Shown here piece after piece: positions 17,939-27,277 of a DNA stretch of 63,086 nt. The stretch is taken from NCBI GenBank assembly GCA_002748415.1, contig PDSI01000131.1, forward strand, positions 1-63,086, written 5' to 3'. Below the pieces are notes generated by a model that had not been told where the DNA came from, ran no database searches, and saw nothing but the letters and a program-made list of their open reading frames with translations. The position numbers and the translations under genes were made by a program. Each line of letters starts with the position of its first letter. Position 1 is the first letter of the stretch. The stretch comes from Micrococcales bacterium (GTDB lineage Bacteria; Actinomycetota; Actinomycetes; Actinomycetales; CAWJMD01).

Positions 17939-18420
17939 TCACACCACCGGCATCTCGCGCGCAAGAACCGCGTACCGGGTGGCCAGTACGGCCTGGGCTG
18001 CCTAGAGTCCCTTGTTATCGGTCGAGTCGGACAGTCCGGCTCGGCCCAACACGTGCTGCATCGAGTCGCCGGTCAGCACTCCAAAGCCGATCGGGACGCA
18101 GGTCCGGACCGAAACCTCGGTCAAACCGAAAGCCGTCACCTGGCTGAGGTGGTCGAACAGGCTCGTCTGCCCACGCACGATGACGCCGAGAGCGACGATG
18201 CCGTCCCACCCGGCGTTGGCCGCGCTCGCTGCAGCAACAGGCAATGCGAACGCCCCAGGCACCCGGAACACTGATGGCTTGCTCCGGCGGCATCCAAGGC
18301 GCGCTGCGCTCCGGCGATAATGCCTGCCACAACCTCGTCGTGCCAGCGCGCTGCGACGACCGCGACCCGTGCATTGATCACACCTGGTGGTTCGACCCGG
18401 GGGGCTCCGGTAGCGGCCAG
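17939..18420 (-). pseudogene. ribH: Decayed 6,7-dimethyl-8-ribityllumazine synthase
   Basis: A RibH-like sequence is spread over two frames. Frame 1 (to about 18281) gives VAVVAARWHDEVVAGIIAGA; after a one-base shift frame 2 gives FRVPGAFALPVAAASAANA and GWDGIVALGVIVRGQTSLF. An amber TAG at 18002-18004 then interrupts NKGL(E)AAQAVLATRYAVL, which continues in frame to TGA 17939-17941; TAG is one change from GAG. The usual catalytic His in RGxTxHFD is Leu here (TSLFDHL). Allowing one lost base, the length is 160 residues, normal for RibH. Its first codon would be CTG 18420. It follows ribA by 4 nt. A functional copy would need to be elsewhere. Confidence 0.85.
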
Positions 18421-18424
18421 CTGC

Positions 18425-19261
18425 CTATTCTCCTGTCGTGTTTCGAGCCGAGTCCGTGGGCTGGCACCCTGGCGAATCCGGGGCGATGCATCGGTACTCG
18501 GACAGGTGGTGGCCCATCCGGTCCCGCTTGGTGCGCAGGTAACGGTCGGCCTCCACCGCAACCTCGACGACCAGCGGCACCCGTTGGGTGACGTCGATGC
18601 CGTGCCTGCGCAGCGCGGTGACCTTGCCCGGGTTGTTGGTCAACAGCGAAACCGTCCACAGCCCCAGGTGTCCCAGGATTGCCGCGGCCACCGAGTAGTC
18701 CCGGGCATCCACGGGGTAGCCGAGCCGCAGGTTCGCCTCGACCGTATCGAGACCGGCATCCTGCAGCCCATAGGCGGAGATCTTCGCGGCCAGGCCGATC
18801 CCGCGACCCTCATGCCCGCGCAGGTAGATCACCGCTCCGCGCCGGGCGGCGCTGACCCGACGCATCGACTCGTGCAGCTGCTGTCCGCAGTCGCAGCGCA
18901 GCGAGCCGAGCACATCGCCGGTCAGGCATTCGGAGTGGATCCGGACCAGCGGCGCGGGGCCGGTGCTGACGGCAGCAGGCGCTTGGGAAGCTTCTACCGG
19001 CACCGCCGACGCCGAGGCCGGAACCGGCGCGGATTCTGGTGCGGACGGCGGGATCAGCGCTAGGTGCTCTCTACCGGTGCGCTCGCGGAAGGAGGCGACG
19101 TCGAAGACCCCCCACGTGGTGGGCAGTCGTGCCCCGCCCACCTGGCGCACCTCTGGGACGCAGTCCGACACATTCGCCATTGTGAGCAGATGATGCCTCG
19201 AATCGGTAGCAGCAGCACGGTCCGGCGCGGCCGCCGCCTGGACGGTCTCGGGGAACGTCAC
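18425..19261 (-). CDS. ribA: GTP cyclohydrolase II
   Basis: 278 residues; opens GTP to diaminohydroxyribosylaminopyrimidine phosphate, the first riboflavin step. The zinc ligands are in [17 protein letters not shown] (Cys 112, 123, 125), followed by [12 protein letters not shown] and the C-terminal [10 protein letters not shown]. No RibB domain is fused. Oddity: residues about 71-104, between REHLALI and LVRIHSEC, form a Pro/Ala/Ser-rich insertion absent from most RibA proteins. The GTG start overlaps the ribD stop as GTGA; ATG 19180 nearer the conserved domain is the alternative. The next gene is the ribH remnant. Confidence 0.93.
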   Translation of the reverse strand: MTFPETVQAAAAPDRAAATDSRHHLLTMANVSDCVPEVRQVGGARLPTTWGVFDVASFRERTGREHLALIPPSAPESAPVPASASAVPVEASQAPAAVSTGPAPLVRIHSECLTGDVLGSLRCDCGQQLHESMRRVSAARRGAVIYLRGHEGRGIGLAAKISAYGLQDAGLDTVEANLRLGYPVDARDYSVAAAILGHLGLWTVSLLTNNPGKVTALRRHGIDVTQRVPLVVEVAVEADRYLRTKRDRMGHHLSEYRCIAPDSPGCQPTDSARNTTGE

Positions 19262-20295
19262 CGGTCCGTTCCGGGAACGAGATCGATCATGACGTCCGGA
19301 CCCAGTGAGTGCACCTCGCGCACCTGGAGGCGGTGGGCGTCTGCCAGCGTGTGCACACCGGCCGGACCAAGCGCTGGCGGCCCGGCGCCCAGCAGGACCG
19401 GCGCCACGTAGGCGACCACCCGGTCGATGAGTCCGGCCGCGGCGAACACGCCGGCCACCGTCGGACCACCCTCGACCAAGACCCGGCGAACACCTTTGTC
19501 CCACAGTGCACTCAGCGCTTCGGCCGGATCGTGGGTAGGCAACTCGACGGTCGGGGCCGAGCCGTCGAGCAGGGCCGCGGCGGCGGGCAGGGGGCGCAGT
19601 CCCATGACCGCCCGGACCGGCTGTTGGTCCGGCGGCAACGGCGCGTCGTCGACGCGTACCGTCAGCCGGCAGTCATCAGCCAACGCCGTACCGGTACCGA
19701 CCAACACGCAGTCCGCAGCTCGGCGTAATTCGTGGCCGTGCCGGCGGGACGCAGGCCCGGAGATCCAGCGGCTGGTGCCGTCCGCCGCAGCCACTCGCCC
19801 GTCCACGCTCGCGGCGAGCTTCCAGGTCACGTGGGGGCGGCCGGTGCGGACGGAATGAAACCAGGCCTCGTCCACGCGTTCGCACACATCGGCCAGTACG
19901 CCGGACTGCACCTGGACTCCGGCCGAGCGCAGCCGCTGCGCACCACCGGCGGCGACCGGATTGGGGTCGGGCGCGCCGATGACAACGCGACGAATGCCGG
20001 CGGCCAGCAACGCATCGGTACACGGTGGGGTCCGTCCGGTGTGGATGCACGGTTCCAGCGTGACCACGGCAGTGTGGGCAGGCTCGCAAACCCCGGATCG
20101 ATGCAGATTCTCCAGTGCCTCCACCTCAGCGTGCGCCGTTCCGGCGCCGCGATGAACGCCCTCGGCAAGCACCCGGCCGGCGGTGTCCAGGAGGACACAG
20201 CCGACCCGCGGGTTGGTGCCCGGCCGCACGGTCGGTGTAGCGGCCAGCAGGACAGCCCGGCGCATGGCCGACTCGACATCCAACCGGGTGGGCAC
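19258..20295 (-). CDS. ribD: Bifunctional riboflavin deaminase/reductase
   Basis: 345 residues. The N-terminal deaminase has the zinc site [10 protein letters not shown] plus [13 protein letters not shown]; the C-terminal reductase domain begins around [18 protein letters not shown] and ends with [18 protein letters not shown], fitting NADPH-dependent pyrimidine reductase. It performs the second and third riboflavin steps in the cytoplasm. The GTG start has a strong AAAGGAG site. It is the promoter-proximal gene of ribD-ribA-(ribH remnant). ribE and ribB are not in the window, and no FMN riboswitch was recognised upstream. Confidence 0.95.
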   Translation of the reverse strand: MPTRLDVESAMRRAVLLAATPTVRPGTNPRVGCVLLDTAGRVLAEGVHRGAGTAHAEVEALENLHRSGVCEPAHTAVVTLEPCIHTGRTPPCTDALLAAGIRRVVIGAPDPNPVAAGGAQRLRSAGVQVQSGVLADVCERVDEAWFHSVRTGRPHVTWKLAASVDGRVAAADGTSRWISGPASRRHGHELRRAADCVLVGTGTALADDCRLTVRVDDAPLPPDQQPVRAVMGLRPLPAAAALLDGSAPTVELPTHDPAEALSALWDKGVRRVLVEGGPTVAGVFAAAGLIDRVVAYVAPVLLGAGPPALGPAGVHTLADAHRLQVREVHSLGPDVMIDLVPGTDR

Positions 20296-20627
20296 GGCCG
20301 CTCCTTTCCGCGCGGTCTCACGGTGCGAGGAGGCCTCCTAGCCTGGTCCGTGTCGGCTGGCATGACGCGCCGCAGCGACTCGCTCGGCTCGGGTGCCGGC
20401 GCAACGCGCTCATTGTGACATGCCAACGGCATGAGTTTGGATGGCGTTGGGCGACGCGGTCGACGGGTCTCACCCAACCCCCAGCACGGTCAGGAAATCC
20501 TTGCCCCGAGATGGACACTGGCCCAGGAACCGGCCACCGAGGCTGGGCACGCCTGCCGGCACTCGGGAGTTTTCATGGAGGTTCTTGGGAGCGTGAGGTG
20601 TGGACGCGCCTGGGTGTCGTATCAGGT
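20296..20627. other. Gap between ribD and the island
   Basis: 332 nt. Contains the palindrome AGGAGGCCTCCT near 20328-20339, about 30 nt before the ribD start, possibly an operator. The rest, 20400-20627, resembles no gene and starts the decayed island. Confidence 0.4.
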
Positions 20628-20990
20628 GATGTGGTTTCTGATGAGGTGTGGGCGGTGATCGCGCCGTTGTTGGCGGCGGTGGCGAGGACGGGCCAGCCGC
20701 CGGTGGATCGGCGGACCGTGATGCAACGCTGCACGGTTCATCTCGTCGCAGGCGGGCGGGGCCGGACCCGGTGCGCGCTGATCACCGGCGGCACCGGTCA
20801 GGCAGGCTGATCGGCTTCGGACCTCGGCAGCGTCACCGTTATCGCGCCTGCAATGTCCTCCAGCGGGCATCACCAAACTCAAACATTGGCGCGGGATCGC
20901 GAGGTGGTTCGACAAGACAGCCCGCAACTGCCCGCCGGGCTCTGCCTCACCGCCCCCTTCACCGGGTCACCAGCGGCTTTGGCAACACGC
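20628..20990 (+). mobile_element. IS5-family transposase remnant A
   Basis: N-terminal piece (20634-20735): VSDEVWAVIAPLLAAVARTG followed by a PPVDRRTV motif, typical of IS5-type transposases. After a disordered stretch, a C-terminal piece (about 20861-20990) gives ITKLKHWRGIARWFDKTARN, also IS5-like. The catalytic middle is missing, so the element is inactive. Remnant B at 23079-23153 repeats the N-terminal piece in inverted orientation. Confidence 0.75.
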
Positions 20991-21039
20991 CCTAGGAGTC
21001 TGAGTCCATACCAGCACGCTCCGGTCGCGGTCACCGGGT

Positions 21040-21700
21040 TGATGCGCGATGCGGTGACCCGCGATGGTGCCCGGGCGATGTCGGCGCAGGTGCTACCGGC
21101 CAGGGTCGACACCGATATCGACGCCTACGCTCGCCAAGTCGATGAAGCAGACCACCGGTTGGTGGTCCGCAGTGCTCGCCACCAGCCATGCCAAGTCGGC
21201 ACGCCCGCGTGGCGGTCGAGGTCCGTTGATGACTGGGCCCGTGCGGACGATTCGAAGGAACTGCTCGCGCGTAAGTCTTGGAAGGCGAGTCGCGAAGCCT
21301 CTCCGACACCACGGAATATCCCCGAAAGCCTTCGTGGCCGACTATGGTGCTCGTGGCCCACAGCAGCCGGGAACATCAGCGACCACCTCAACCCCTTGTT
21401 GCGGTTCTCCGAATACCCCGCCGAGTACCGGATTCACCTGCGCACCACGAACCTGGGGGAGTGGATGCACGCCACCATGCGACTGCGTCAACGCATCGCC
21501 TAAGGGCCCCGGACCCGCGCGCTACGGGGGATCGCCATAGCATTCAAGCTCAGCCAGTCCGCCTTGCACCGCTCGCGCGCGGGTCAACGCATACCGCATC
21601 CTCGCCCTCGTCCGCTGCGAGAAAGGCACTCTCACCGAACGAGACGACGAGCAGCCAGCGAGCCAACAACTCGCCTCATGCCACACCGATCCACGAGTAT
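21040..21700 (+). mobile_element. IS256-family transposase remnant
   Basis: The 5' part gives LPARVDTDIDAYARQVDEAD and HRLVVRSARHQP, resembling the start of IS256/mutator-type transposases. After deletions and frameshifts, the C-terminal part gives YPAEYRIHLRTTNLGEWMHA and MRLRQRIA, then in other frames RGIAIAFKLSQSALHRSRA and ILALVRCEKGTLTERDDE. The order matches the family (RTTN-x-E block, then AFKL, then the terminal region). No single frame spans it. Confidence 0.7.
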
Positions 21701-21903
21701 TGACAATGTCTCTCGCCATTTCGGCTGTGCTCCGTCTGAGCTTGACGACCTACCGCTCACTGAGTCACTCCGGCCTCAGTTGTCTCACCCGAGTCGGTGC
21801 GTGCCATTGCGGTGCGCGTTTGCGGAACCCCGGCGTGCATCAGGCCGTCAGGCTGTGCCGAGAAGCCATGTTTGCCAGGGTGTAGGGGCCACCACCGTCG
21901 TCG

Positions 21904-22338
21904 TCAGTCGTCATCGTCATCATCGCAATCGTCATCGCAATCGTCATCGCAGTCGTCGCCACCCGGGTAGCCGGGGTAACCCTTGGGGCCGGGGTAACCC
22001 TTGGGGCCGGGGTAGTAACCATCGTCGTCGTCATCATCGCAATCGTCATCGCAATGGTGGCCACCCGGGTAGCCGGGGTAGCCCTTAGGGCCGGGGTAGT
22101 GGCCATGGCCATGGCCATGGCCATGACCATGACCATGGTGGTAGCCGACACCCGCGTCCCTCGCCGCATGGCTTTCTTCTGCGGCCTGCGCCGGGACAAC
22201 GGCCGTTAGGGTGAGGCCGACGGCGGTGAATGAAGCAGAGGCTACCGAGGCGGCGACTTTGCGCCGCAGGCCGTTGCTCTTAGGAGCGCGGTGCGCCGGA
22301 ACGTACTGGCTGCTGAAGGAAGGGCGTGCCTGAGGCAT
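21904..22338 (-). CDS. Secreted His/Asp/Cys-rich protein with collagen-like GPKGYPG repeats
   Basis: 144 residues; I recognise no family. A basic start and hydrophobic segment (about 24-52: VAASVASASFTAVGL, ending AVVPAQAAEE) indicate Sec export with cleavage after AQA. The mature part is (HG)6-type histidine repeat, then PGPKGYPGYPGG, an acid block HHCDDDCDDDDDDGYY, PGPKGYPGPKGYPGYPGG and a final DDCDDDCDDDCDDDDDD. Alternating Gly-Pro-Lys-Gly-Tyr-Pro units and His/Asp/Cys clusters suggest a surface or extracellular metal-binding or matrix protein; this is inference. Start ATG has AGAGGAAC upstream. It sits alone in the decayed island and is the only intact gene there. Confidence 0.72.
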   Translation of the reverse strand: MPQARPSFSSQYVPAHRAPKSNGLRRKVAASVASASFTAVGLTLTAVVPAQAAEESHAARDAGVGYHHGHGHGHGHGHGHYPGPKGYPGYPGGHHCDDDCDDDDDDGYYPGPKGYPGPKGYPGYPGGDDCDDDCDDDCDDDDDD

Positions 22339-22729
22339 GGGGTTCCTCTTTTCTCTCGATTTTCTGTCGACACGACATCCCTACCGCATTGCACTGCAGA
22401 TGACAAATATCAAAAGTTCAAGTAATGCGACGAGGTAGCCCTGTGTGGTCACTCTGTTACCCTCTACTACCTGTGTCGGGCTAAGCATGGTTGCGCCATC
22501 GATGAGGGACTGAAAATCATTGATCCATCAATCGTGTCTTTCGTGGCGGAACAGCCGCCGTCAGAGTTCAACTGGCGCAGACGGCCGCGAATACAGCCCG
22601 GGTTTCCTGTGGGTGCAAGTAGATACGGAGAACCGTCGCGGCGCGGTCGCAGCGACTCTATCGCTTGCGGCCGGCACGTTCTTCGTGGACCCCAGGGCCA
22701 ACGGAGCGCCGGTCAGCTGCTTGGTGTTC
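22339..22729. other. Gap within the island
   Basis: 391 nt. The first 150 nt contain the secreted-protein gene's 5' region and are relatively AT-rich around 22390-22440. Short frames at 22520-22738 and 22534-22884 lack family features. Nothing else is supported. Confidence 0.35.
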
Positions 22730-22856
22730 CCGGCGTGACGATCTGGATTCCGTCCTGGAGGTTTCTTAGCATCTCGATGACTCCACCCGTCGCTGTGGCG
22801 ACGATGAGTTCGCCCGCCGCCATCGCCTCGATCAGCGCGCGTGGTTGTTGTTCCAT
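22730..22856 (-). pseudogene. Fragment resembling a GT4-type glycosyltransferase C-terminus
   Basis: On the minus strand about 40 residues read PRALIEAMAAGELIVATATG and GVIEMLRNLQDGIQIVTPG, the pattern of the nucleotide-sugar binding region of family 4 glycosyltransferases (EAMA..G..VVAT..GG). It ends in a stop soon after and has no 5' part. A chance likeness is possible because it is short. Confidence 0.45.
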
Positions 22857-23078
22857 TGCGGACGGCAGCATAGGCGCGTGGTGAGTCGCAAGGGGCCGAG
22901 AAATGTCCCACCGGCACCCGAGGTAACGGACGGTCGGTCCAAGTCCTTGGGCTTGCCTCTACGGGGCGACGCGTTCCGGACCCTCACCGGCGACGTCCAC
23001 CAGTGAATGAGGTGAATCACGAAGCGTGGCCACCAGCGCGTAGCGGAGTACGTGGACGTCAAACCACTCCGGTCCACG

Positions 23079-23153
23079 GATCCACCGACGGCCGGCCCGT
23101 ACGCGCCACCGCCGCCAACAACGAGCCGATTACCGCCCACACCTCATCAGAAA
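23079..23153 (-). mobile_element. IS5-family transposase remnant B
   Basis: Minus strand gives VSDEVWAVIGSLLAAVARTG then RPSVD, nearly the same as remnant A and in inverted orientation to it. A stop follows within about 10 codons. The two remnants bracket the secreted-protein gene and the glycosyltransferase fragment. Confidence 0.7.
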
Positions 23154-23201
23154 CCACAGCACGTGACATGACACCCAGACCCACCCACCCAAAACCCTCT
23201 A

Positions 23202-23437
23202 TCAACACGCCAGTCCCTCATGTCGAGCTTGCCGGATCGCCCTGCCGCGGCCCTCGTGCGCGTCATCGGGGGTGCGGTAGCCGATGCCCGAGTACAGCCG
23301 GGAAGAGTCGTCCTCGCCCCGGACGTGCTCGAGCTCGGCGCGCAGCACGGACGGGTCCTCGACGAACAGCGCGGTCATGCCGCACCTGGTGACGTGCGTG
23401 GAGTCCTCGATCCAGATCGTGTCCGGGGTGCAAAAGA
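23202..23437 (-). pseudogene. Unrecognised coding-like fragment
   Basis: The minus-strand frame gives TIWIEDSTHVTRCGMTALFV, EDPSVLRAELEHVRG and YSGIGYRTPDDAHEGRG up to TGA at 23202, with nearly every third codon position G or C, so it is coding-like. No start or matching N-terminal part in the same frame is present; another frame upstream (about 23450-23600, GYAVGQGWPLVMGCAVLGP) may be the other half. I do not know the family. Confidence 0.35.
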
Positions 23438-23658
23438 GGCCCGGCCTGGGAACGGGCGCCGTTGACCGCGCGGTGGCTCCAGCGCCGGGCCCGGCGAACG
23501 TCCGGCCCGAGCACGGCGCAGCCCATGACCAGCGGCCACCCCTGGCCCACGGCATACCCGACTAGGTCCAGCAGTGCCTGCCTCGTGGCCGCGTCGACCC
23601 GATCCGGAACCCAGGGCGTGGCTACTCAATTCCGAGCCCCCCTTGTTCTCCAGCAAGG

Positions 23659-23913
23659 TCAGAACGTGATCACCAGCCCCTTGACCACCTCACCGAACCG
23701 TTCGATCTCGGCGTGGGCCTGCGCCCACTCCACGTCCCAGGCCGACTCACCCGGCCAGCCAGGCTCGGACACGGCCAGCGCACCGTCGTGAGCGACCTGC
23801 CGCACCCGGATGATCCTGGACCGGCCCACCCCAACCTGGCTCGCGGCCCGGGCGACCTTGACCTCACCCCGGACCACCAGCAACCACACCCCGTACTTCG
23901 CCGACGGCGACAA
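23659..23913 (-). mobile_element. IS3-like transposase OrfA remnant
   Basis: 84 residues: SAKYGVWLLVVRGEVKVAR, AASQVGVGRSRIIRVRQVAH and AHAEIERFGEVVKGLVI, the helix-turn-helix plus leucine-rich pattern of IS3-type OrfA proteins. No OrfB follows. The frame ends in a stop, and flanking sequence on both sides is disordered. Confidence 0.55.
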
Positions 23914-24057
23914 AAACCCTCCTCGGCCGCCGCTTCCACGACACCGACGACTCGACCGTGCTCACCGCGCACCCTCCAACAGGTGCCACGAAGACCGCAA
24001 CGACGCGGCACGATCCTCAGCCCACAACCAGACACAAACGCTGGAGCGACCTGCCCT

Positions 24058-25243
24058 AAAGTGTCCATGTTTGCGTCGGCAGGCCGCTGGCTAGACTCCT
24101 CGCTACGAACGCCGACGATGAACAGTTCCGCACCGAGCTGCACCAAGCTCTTTCCCAAGAGGCGATCAAGTCAAACGATCCGCGTCATGTCCATGCCGAG
24201 GAAATGCCGGAGGTGTTCGGGCCTGACGTGGTGCCCGAGTTGGGACGTGACGTCCGGCGAAGCACCGAAGGAAGCGTTGCTTTCCTGACCGGAAACCGAG
24301 GCTCGGGTAAGAGCACCCAGGTCCTGCGGTTGCGCGACAATCCAGCGGAATCCGGGTACGCCGTGACCTACGTGTCGCTGGAGGAGTACCTCAACCTGCA
24401 CAGGCCGGTGGAAGTCGTCGAGGCTTTCTACGCCATGGTGGGATCCGTATCCGACGCCTTGTCCGACGCTGAACTGCTGCCCGACCGTGCGCTCGGCTGG
24501 AACCAGCTGCGCGACTGGTTCATCCGGTTCACCCGGCGGATCGAGGTCACTGCCGAAGTGTCTGCCCACCTCGGCGTCGATGTTCCGGGCATTCCGCAGG
24601 CCGATGCGAGGGTGAAGGCACGGTTACAGAAGGACGAGTCGTTCGTTGCCGAGATGAACCGGCTGCTCAGCGGACGAATCCTACGAGTTGTCTGCCCAAG
24701 CCGATCAGGTGATCGGCGGGATACGAGACCAGCTCCGGGAGAAGTGGGCACAGGAGGGCAGGGACTCGCGCGGGCCGGTGTTGGTCTTCGACTCCTTGGA
24801 TCATGTGCGTGGAACCGATTTCACAAAGGCGCGCCGGGCCCTACAGGATCCGTTCGACCTGCACCTTCGGACACTTGCTCTTGAGTCGGTGCGCACAGTT
24901 CTTGTCGTGCCGCAGTGGCTCTCCCTGAACGGGCCGCCAATTCGCCGGACGAGCCTCGTACTGCTGCTGCACCGGGCCGAAAGCCGTGCGGCAACGGGCG
25001 ACGCGGCGGCTGGTCGACCAGATCGGCGGCCCCCAAGAACTGCGCGATCTGTCCATCTCCCTGAACAACGTCGGGAGAGCGCGGGCCGCCCAAGGCGACT
25101 GGCCCGCCGCCGAAACCGCCTACCGTGCGGCCCTGGAACTGCTCGACCGCTTGGCAGAGGCCGGGGCGCTCGGGCCGGGCGATGAGTCCAGGCGCGGCAA
25201 CCTTCGCCGCTCGCTGCACCGGGGACGGCCGGACCCTGGCTGA
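24058..25243 (+). pseudogene. Frameshifted P-loop NTPase with TPR-like tail
   Basis: Three frames form one broken gene. Frame 1 (about 24058-24680) has VAFLTGNRGSGKSTQVLRLR (Walker A) after an acidic N-terminal region. Frame 2 (about 24688-24950) has GGIRDQLREKWAQ and PVLVFDSLDHVRGTDF, a Walker B-like segment. Frame 3 (about 25020-25190) has LRDLSISLNNVGRARAAQGD and WPAAETAYRAALELL, a tetratricopeptide-type helical pair. The layout is of a STAND-like or defence ATPase, but at least two frameshifts and no intact start make it non-functional. No 5' partner remains. Confidence 0.6.
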
Positions 25244-25252
25244 CTCGTCGGG

Positions 25253-26110
25253 TCAGACCTCGTCGTCCTCCGCCGCCGCGGCACCGCCCTCAGCCACCTT
25301 TGCGTCGCGCCGGCTGGCCCGCACCGAGGTCCATACGACAAAGACCACCAGTACGGCGGTGAGGTACCAGGCGTACTTGGCCAACGAGTCCAGGAATTGG
25401 ACCACCGGCTCCCCGATGGTGTAACCCAAGTACAGGTAGATGCTCTGCGCCAGCAGCGCCCAGGACAAGCTGATGGCGAGGAACCGGCGCAGGCTGGTAC
25501 CAGCTGTGCCGAGCACGGCGTAGATGATCCCGGCCGGGACAGGGACGTACGGGATGTAGGTCAGGCCGATGGCCCACACGTCGAACTTGCGGGCCATCGC
25601 TTCGGCCCGTTTGGCCCGGCGCCGCCCGCGGTCGGTCTGGGTGACCATGCTCGCGATGAACGCCTCACCCCACAGCTTGCCGGCCCACCAGTAGACGAGG
25701 TCGAACTTCACCACGCTCACAGTCCCCAGCACCAGGGGTGCGATCCACGGCAACCCGGTGGTTGCGGCCAGCGCCCCGCACGCCACCATTGCGGACCGGG
25801 ACCCGGTCAGGGCCACCAGTAGGAGTGGTGCGTGCGTCAACAGCATGGGTCTGGCCGCAATCATGACGAGCCCGAACACCACCACGAACGCCAGCAGAGC
25901 GACACAGTACTTGTCGGTCCGCCCGAAGGAATGCCCGAGCGGCCAGGGCTGCGTTGCCGGCTGCGCGGCAGGGCTACCGGTCTGCGCCGGCACCCGGCCC
26001 CGATCAGCGGTTGCTTCCGGGTCAGCGCCCGCGGCCCGGCCCGCCCGGTCGCTGGGGGGCGGGTCAGGCTCCGTGGCGGGCTCGTCGGGAAGCTCCTGCG
26101 CTGCGCTCAC
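25253..26110 (-). CDS. DedA-family membrane protein
   Basis: 285 residues. After a polar, Pro/Ala-rich N-terminus of about 70 residues come four to five hydrophobic segments; the conserved block GLPWIAPLVLGTVSVVKFD, then ARKFDVWAIGLTYIPYVPVP (a DedA-type re-entrant helix with its Pro residues), and FLAISLSWALLAQSIYLYLG. Known DedA/VTT-domain proteins act in lipid scrambling and undecaprenyl phosphate recycling. The GTG start follows TACTGT by 6 nt (leaderless). Divergent from the ion-channel gene 166 nt away. Confidence 0.82.
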   Translation of the reverse strand: MSAAQELPDEPATEPDPPPSDRAGRAAGADPEATADRGRVPAQTGSPAAQPATQPWPLGHSFGRTDKYCVALLAFVVVFGLVMIAARPMLLTHAPLLLVALTGSRSAMVACGALAATTGLPWIAPLVLGTVSVVKFDLVYWWAGKLWGEAFIASMVTQTDRGRRRAKRAEAMARKFDVWAIGLTYIPYVPVPAGIIYAVLGTAGTSLRRFLAISLSWALLAQSIYLYLGYTIGEPVVQFLDSLAKYAWYLTAVLVVFVVWTSVRASRRDAKVAEGGAAAAEDDEV

Positions 26111-26275
26111 CTGACGACAGTAGGGCACACCGTGGACGACCGTCGCCCCTCTTGCCCACCCCGACACGATCTGCGCTCGCGCACTCCCCTGATGTGGGCC
26201 GGCGTCGCCGGGGCGAGCTGCCAGCCCGGCGGGGATCCAGCAAGATGAGACAGCGGGAAAACACTCGGAGTGAAC

Positions 26276-27277
26276 ATGCAGACGTCCCAAGCCCCCTCGG
26301 CACGGCAGCGATGGTTCGACGTTCTGGAACGCCCGGAGTCCGGCCGCACTGCCCGGGTGTTGCAGGAGGCGCTGATGGTCCTCATCGCGCTGAACGTGCT
26401 GGGCGTGCTGTTGGAGACCGTGCCCAGCATCTACCAACCGGCCGCGCCGCTGTTCGACTGGTTCGACACCTTCTCGGTGGCGGTATTCACCCTCGAGTAT
26501 GCGGCCCGCATCTGGGCTAGCCCGCAGGCCAGCCCCGACCAGCCTCCCGGCAAGGTCCGGCTGCGGTACCTGCGCAGCCCGATGGCGATCACCGACCTGT
26601 TGGCGATCGCCCTGTTCCACATCTCCTCCGTCATCGGTATCGATCTACGCGTGCTGCGTTCACTGCGGCTGCTTCGACCGTTCAAGCTCACCCGATACAC
26701 CTCGGCGATGTCGATCCTGCTCGAGGTGTTGCGTGAGGAGGCCAGCAGCCTCCTCGCCGCCCTCTGCATCCTGTCCGTGCTGCTGGTCCTGGCCTCCAGC
26801 GGTGCCTACCTGGCCGAACACGACGCCCAACCCGAGGCGTTCGGGTCTATCCCGGAGGCGATGTGGTGGGCGATGGCGACGCTGACCACGGTCGGATACG
26901 GCGACGTCACTCCGATCACCGCGTTGGGACGGATCTTCGGCGGCCTGGTCGCCGTGGTCGGTGTCGGCATGGCTGCGCTGCCCACGGTGCGGGCACGAGT
27001 CCAACCCCGGCGCACATGCGGCCAGCACGTAGCGGGCGGCTACCGGCGTCGCCACACCAACGCCAGCCATGCGATCAGCAAAGCCCGGGTCCCGGCCACC
27101 GGACCCAACCGCAGTACGGCTCATCGCCGACGGCGGCCAATACCTGCGCGGCGGCAAGTACAGTCGTGCCATGGTTCTCCGGCGGTGCCGCAGCAGGCGT
27201 GGCAGCTCCGTGTTCCCCGGGGGGCTCGCCGTGGCCGTCCTGCTGACGTCGGCACTGACGGCCTGTTCGGCCGATGA
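26276..27277 (+). CDS. Voltage-gated potassium channel, C-terminus abnormal
   Basis: Six-segment Kv-type channel: S1 LIALNVLGVLLE, S3 ITDLLAIALF, an S4 RVLRSLRLLRPFKLTR with arginines every third residue, and the pore TLTTVGYGDVTP. Up to the S6 start (GRIFGGLVAVVGVGMAALPT) it is normal; the GILASGF-type S6 end is missing and is replaced by Arg/Pro-rich sequence to 27277, which overlaps the next gene by 107 nt. This suggests deletion or frameshift near 26985. ATG 26276 has GGAG 5 nt upstream. Function may be impaired. GTG 26270 is also in frame. Confidence 0.82.
   Translation: MQTSQAPSARQRWFDVLERPESGRTARVLQEALMVLIALNVLGVLLETVPSIYQPAAPLFDWFDTFSVAVFTLEYAARIWASPQASPDQPPGKVRLRYLRSPMAITDLLAIALFHISSVIGIDLRVLRSLRLLRPFKLTRYTSAMSILLEVLREEASSLLAALCILSVLLVLASSGAYLAEHDAQPEAFGSIPEAMWWAMATLTTVGYGDVTPITALGRIFGGLVAVVGVGMAALPTVRARVQPRRTCGQHVAGGYRRRHTNASHAISKARVPATGPNRSTAHRRRRPIPARRQVQSCHGSPAVPQQAWQLRVPRGARRGRPADVGTDGLFGR

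Noticed and set aside
18259..18290. Programmed frameshift in ribH
   Set aside because: No slippery heptamer, and a further in-frame amber and active-site change favour decay.
22080..22140. CCATGG-rich microsatellite as CRISPR or VNTR
   Set aside because: It is the coding repeat for the His-Gly run; no spacers, so not CRISPR. No CRISPR array seen in the window.
22520..22738. 72-residue frame in the island
   Set aside because: No domain, poor codon pattern, next to broken fragments.
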